Positions 60,964-64,000 of a DNA stretch of 64,000 bases are shown here, in pieces. Made by a program: the position numbers and the translations under genes. This DNA is from CAZIKB01 sp964539665. GTDB lineage: Bacteria > Zhuqueibacterota > Zhuqueibacteria > Oceanimicrobiales > Oceanimicrobiaceae. The notes beneath the pieces are model-generated. The model searched no databases. It saw only the letters and a program-made list of their open reading frames with translations, and was not told where the DNA came from. The first letter of the stretch is position 1, and each line of letters opens with the position of its first letter. The stretch lies in the NCBI GenBank assembly GCA_964539665.1, contig CAZIKB010000019.1, forward strand, positions 1-64,000. Direction: 5' to 3'.

Positions 60964-63900
60964 TTGGATGACCGTGATAAAACAAAGTCTCAGCTCATAA
61001 ACGAAATAAATCATTTGCGCAATGAATTAGCCCTGTTAAAAAGGAATGAATCAGAACGAAAGGAGGCAAATGAGGCTCTGACAAAACAAATCCAACTTTC
61101 CCAGGCATTTTTTGACAACGTTCCCTGTATTGCCCTCTTCGTTCGAGCCGAAACGTATGAAGTGATCGCATCGAATAAAGAGGCAGTAAAAGCTGGTGTC
61201 CTACCTGGTAAAACGTGCTACGAATCCTGGCATAAGCGCCAAAATCCCTGTCCAGGGTGTCTGTTTCCGAAAGCCTGGGTAAAAGGTGAACCACAGCATG
61301 TGGAAATGGAAGTCTCTGGAATTTTTAGGGATGTATATTGGATACCGGTTAATGAAAATCTATATTTACATTACGCGTTTGACATTACCGAGCGGCGGAA
61401 GGCGGAGAAAGAAATCAGGTCTCTCAGTTTGATAGCCGAGCAAGTTTCTGATTCAATGCTTACTACAAACCTGAATTTCGAAATCACCTGGGCTAATAAG
61501 TCTTTTCAAAGTTTATACGGTTATTCCTCTCGGGAGATATTGGGTAAAAGTCCAGATTTTTTAAACGTCGAACCCACCGCCAAGCAAATCCAGAATGATA
61601 TCAATCAAGCCATTTCTTCCGGTCAGGTCTGGAAAGGTGAAGTACTAAACAAACGGAAAGATGGAAGTACATTTCCTTGTGAATTGTTGATTTTTCCAGT
61701 TGTTGACGAGGGCGGAAACATCTTTGCTTATGCCGGCCACCAACGCGATATAACAAATCGCAAGAGAGCAGAGAAGGCCTTACGGGAGAGTGAAAGTCTT
61801 ATCTGCGCAACCATCGAATCTACCGCGGATGGTATCCTGGTCGTAAATGAAAAAGGACAGGTCATTCAGATGAACGAACGTTTTGTGCAGCTCTGGCGCA
61901 TACCCAAGAAACTCCTTGAAACTAAGGACGATAAAAAGTTATTAAAATATGTTTTGAATCAATTGGAGGAGCCCGAGATTTTTCTTCGCAAGGTTCAGGA
62001 ACTGTACAAATCAGCAGATGAAGAATGTAATACGATTAAATTTAAAGATGGTAGAATTTATGAGCGTTACTCTTGCTCATTGATCAGAGAAAATGAAATT
62101 TGTGGTCGTGTCTGGAGCTTCCGTGATATATCTGAACGCAAGCGGGCAGAGAAAGCACTACAAGAAAGCGAGGAAAAGTTCCGTTTGATTTCAGAGCAAT
62201 CTTTAGTGGGTATAGTAATCATTCAGGACGAAGAAATCAAATACGTCAACAATGCAGTTTCGGACCTTATTGGCTATCCACTTAAAGAGATGATTAATTG
62301 GAAACCGGGTGAGTTTGCAAAAGCAATCCATCAGGATGACAAAGCATTTGTGGTAGAACAGGCAAGTAAAAAACAAGCGGGGGACAAAGAAGTGATGGTT
62401 CAATATTCTTATAGAATCATTACAAAAACAGGAAAAATGAAGTGGGTTGAACAGTACTCAAAAACGATTCGTTACGAGGGAAAATTTGCGGATCTTCTTA
62501 TTGTGTTAGATATCACTGAACGCAAGCAGGCGGAAGAAAATTTGCGGCAAAAGAGTAATCTGTTAAAAACAATTTTTATGGCAACGTCCGATATATTCGT
62601 ATTGAAAGATCGACAATTCGTTTACAAGGCTGTTAACCCGGCTTTTTGTAAGTTTCTTAACTTGAATGAAGAGAATATAATTGGCAAGTCGGATTTTGAT
62701 CTCTTTCCTGCTCCTGAGGCAGAAAATTACCGACTTGATGATGAAAAGGTAGTGGAATCTGGCCAACCACAAATGAAGGATGAGGAAGTAAGTGGAGGAA
62801 TGGGAAAGAGGTGGCTGCAAGTGGCTAAGATCCCGATTATTGATGAAACCGGAGCATGCGAGGGTATTCTCTGTTCAGTTCGCGACGTCACTGATCGCAG
62901 ACGGACAGAAGAGGCATTAAGAAAAAGCGAAAGCCGCCACCGTGAATTAATAGAACGTATGCCGGATGGTATCTACCGTTCCACCCCAGAAGGAAAATTA
63001 TTAGCGGTTAATTCGGCTTTAGTAAAAATGTTAGGATATGCTAGTCACGAAGACCTTCTTAAAATGGACATTCCCGGAGATCTGTATTTCAGCCTTGAAG
63101 ACAGGAACGAGATCCTCGCAAAGCTCCAGAAGAACAAAAATCAGTCCTACATTTTTCGGTTAAAGAAAAAAGATGGCAGTGAACTTTGGGTGGAAGAACG
63201 AGGTCTCGAAGTTTGCAATCCAGATGGAAGCACGGTGTATTATGAAGGAGTCTTAAGGGATATCACAGAACGCAAACGGTTACAAAAGGAGCTGGCGCGT
63301 GCGCAACGATTAGAAACCGCCGGCCGGATAGCAGGTCAGATTGCGCATGATTTTAACAACCTTTTAGGTCCCCTGGCCGCATATCCAACTTTAATCCGTG
63401 AAGATTTGCCTCCGGGTCATCCAGTAGTGGAATTGGTGAATGATATGGAATTTGCGGCTGTTAAAATCGCCGAAATAAACCAGCAACTTTTGTCTTTAGG
63501 CCGGCGCGGCCATTTTACCCTTGAGCATGTAGATCTGAATGATTTGCTGCAAAAAGTTGTTCTATCTCAAAATTTACCCAATGAATTGGTCGTACGCGAA
63601 GAGCTGAATTCAAATCTATTCTTAATTAAAGGTGGAACAGCCCAACTTACCCGAGCATTAATCAACCTGATTGGCAACGCAAAGGAGGCCATGCAATATA
63701 GCGGGGTGTTAACTCTCAGAACAAACAATGTTTATTTGGATAATCCTTTGAAAGGATATAAGACTATTAGTACGGGAGAACATGTTAAACTGGAGGTTTC
63801 TGATATTGGCAGCGGAATTGACCCTGACATCATTGAGAGAATTTTTGATCCGTTTTTCACAACAAAAAAAATGGATAAGGTCAGAGGATCCGGACTGGGT

Positions 63901-64000
63901 TTGAGTGTAGTACACAGTATTGTAGAAGACCATAATGGATATATTACGGTTCAAAGTATGCCAGGTAAAGGCACAACATTTTCCCTTTATTTTCCCGTAA
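60964..64000 (+). CDS. Multi-PAS sensor histidine kinase, cut by the right edge
   Basis: The frame starts at a TTG with an AGGAG site six bases upstream and stays open to the window end (1012 codons). An initial coiled coil (~1-40) leads to a PAS-like domain with a CPGC motif (~45-140), then about five PAS domains, each closed by a D-I-T/S-E-R-K-type end (DITERRKAE, DITNRKRAE, DISERKRAE, DITERKQAE, DVTDRRRTE, DITERKRLQ). A HisKA domain carries His795 in AGQIAHDFNNLL. The HATPase domain has IGNAKEAM, DIGSGIDPDIIERIFDPFFT and GSGLGLSVVH. No membrane helix is seen, so it senses cytoplasmic signals. A receiver domain may follow beyond the edge. Confidence 0.92.
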   Translation, partial: MDDRDKTKSQLINEINHLRNELALLKRNESERKEANEALTKQIQLSQAFFDNVPCIALFVRAETYEVIASNKEAVKAGVLPGKTCYESWHKRQNPCPGCLFPKAWVKGEPQHVEMEVSGIFRDVYWIPVNENLYLHYAFDITERRKAEKEIRSLSLIAEQVSDSMLTTNLNFEITWANKSFQSLYGYSSREILGKSPDFLNVEPTAKQIQNDINQAISSGQVWKGEVLNKRKDGSTFPCELLIFPVVDEGGNIFAYAGHQRDITNRKRAEKALRESESLICATIESTADGILVVNEKGQVIQMNERFVQLWRIPKKLLETKDDKKLLKYVLNQLEEPEIFLRKVQELYKSADEECNTIKFKDGRIYERYSCSLIRENEICGRVWSFRDISERKRAEKALQESEEKFRLISEQSLVGIVIIQDEEIKYVNNAVSDLIGYPLKEMINWKPGEFAKAIHQDDKAFVVEQASKKQAGDKEVMVQYSYRIITKTGKMKWVEQYSKTIRYEGKFADLLIVLDITERKQAEENLRQKSNLLKTIFMATSDIFVLKDRQFVYKAVNPAFCKFLNLNEENIIGKSDFDLFPAPEAENYRLDDEKVVESGQPQMKDEEVSGGMGKRWLQVAKIPIIDETGACEGILCSVRDVTDRRRTEEALRKSESRHRELIERMPDGIYRSTPEGKLLAVNSALVKMLGYASHEDLLKMDIPGDLYFSLEDRNEILAKLQKNKNQSYIFRLKKKDGSELWVEERGLEVCNPDGSTVYYEGVLRDITERKRLQKELARAQRLETAGRIAGQIAHDFNNLLGPLAAYPTLIREDLPPGHPVVELVNDMEFAAVKIAEINQQLLSLGRRGHFTLEHVDLNDLLQKVVLSQNLPNELVVREELNSNLFLIKGGTAQLTRALINLIGNAKEAMQYSGVLTLRTNNVYLDNPLKGYKTISTGEHVKLEVSDIGSGIDPDIIERIFDPFFTTKKMDKVRGSGLGLSVVHSIVEDHNGYITVQSMPGKGTTFSLYFPV

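Overview
The window looks like part of a chromosome from a Gram-negative bacterium of the Fibrobacterota-Chlorobiota-Bacteroidota (FCB) side of the tree. The signs are a TonB-dependent receptor paired with a DUF4249-type lipoprotein, a DUF5916/CBM9 outer-membrane protein, a tricorn protease homologue, and an orphan FlgD-like/type IX secretion sorting tail of the kind abundant in Calditrichota and candidate phylum KSB1. Base composition is AT-leaning, around 40% GC by eye. Placement in KSB1/Calditrichota is an inference from these families, not a phylogenetic result.

Layout. 1-2.9 kb: the tail of an unidentified gene, a three-part membrane protein (methyltransferase-like, PAP2-like, Lgt-like) and a lipocalin-like protein. 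3.3-5.7 kb: an mdh-gltA operon behind a near-perfect sigma-54 promoter. 6.2-16.3 kb: electron-transfer cluster 1, in transcription order NuoE, NuoF fused to GltD, a bifunctional-nuclease protein, a formate-dehydrogenase-like subunit lacking its molybdenum ligand, NfnA, NfnB and an eight-cysteine protein. 17.1-22.8 kb: cluster 2, in order another eight-cysteine protein, NuoE with a zinc-ribbon tail, NuoF with a double ferredoxin tail, a HoxU-like iron-sulfur protein and a stand-alone FMN glutamate-synthase domain, ended by a clear terminator and preceded by a sigma-54-like promoter. 23.6-28.3 kb: a cytoplasmic histidine kinase with an NtrC-type regulator, and a second NtrC-type regulator with a broken phosphorylation site. 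28.3-31.6 kb: FeoB iron uptake with a zinc-ribbon protein, a DtxR-FeoA regulator and a CBS protein. 31.7-41 kb: a lipoprotein, two-subunit fumarase, malic enzyme, a radical SAM protein, a cytochrome c lipoprotein, a universal stress protein and an acetyl-CoA hydrolase/transferase. 41-46.4 kb: gene remnants and the tricorn homologue. 46.4-54 kb: rubrerythrin, an OPT transporter whose 3' end carries a small inverted-repeat element, an MscS channel and a DMSO-reductase-like enzyme. 54.4-64 kb: TonB receptor, lipoprotein, DUF5916 protein and a multi-PAS histidine kinase that runs off the right edge.

How it fits together. The central part is devoted to redox balance. Citrate synthase, malate dehydrogenase, fumarase and malic enzyme make and use NAD(P)H, and two large soluble flavin/iron-sulfur complexes plus NfnAB could exchange electrons among NADH, NADPH and ferredoxin. 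The two complexes resemble members of the NuoEF-based electron-bifurcating family but have unusual partners: a formate-dehydrogenase homologue without the Mo ligand in one, and a glutamate-synthase FMN domain without an amidotransferase in the other. Three candidate sigma-54 promoters (mdh-gltA, cluster 2, acetyl-CoA hydrolase) and two sigma-54 activators suggest that carbon and redox metabolism are under joint sigma-54 control here.

Several families of palindromic repeats, a 261-bp element with perfect 25-bp inverted termini, a group II intron reverse-transcriptase remnant and a sorting-domain remnant mark the intergenic space. I saw no tRNA, rRNA or CRISPR array.
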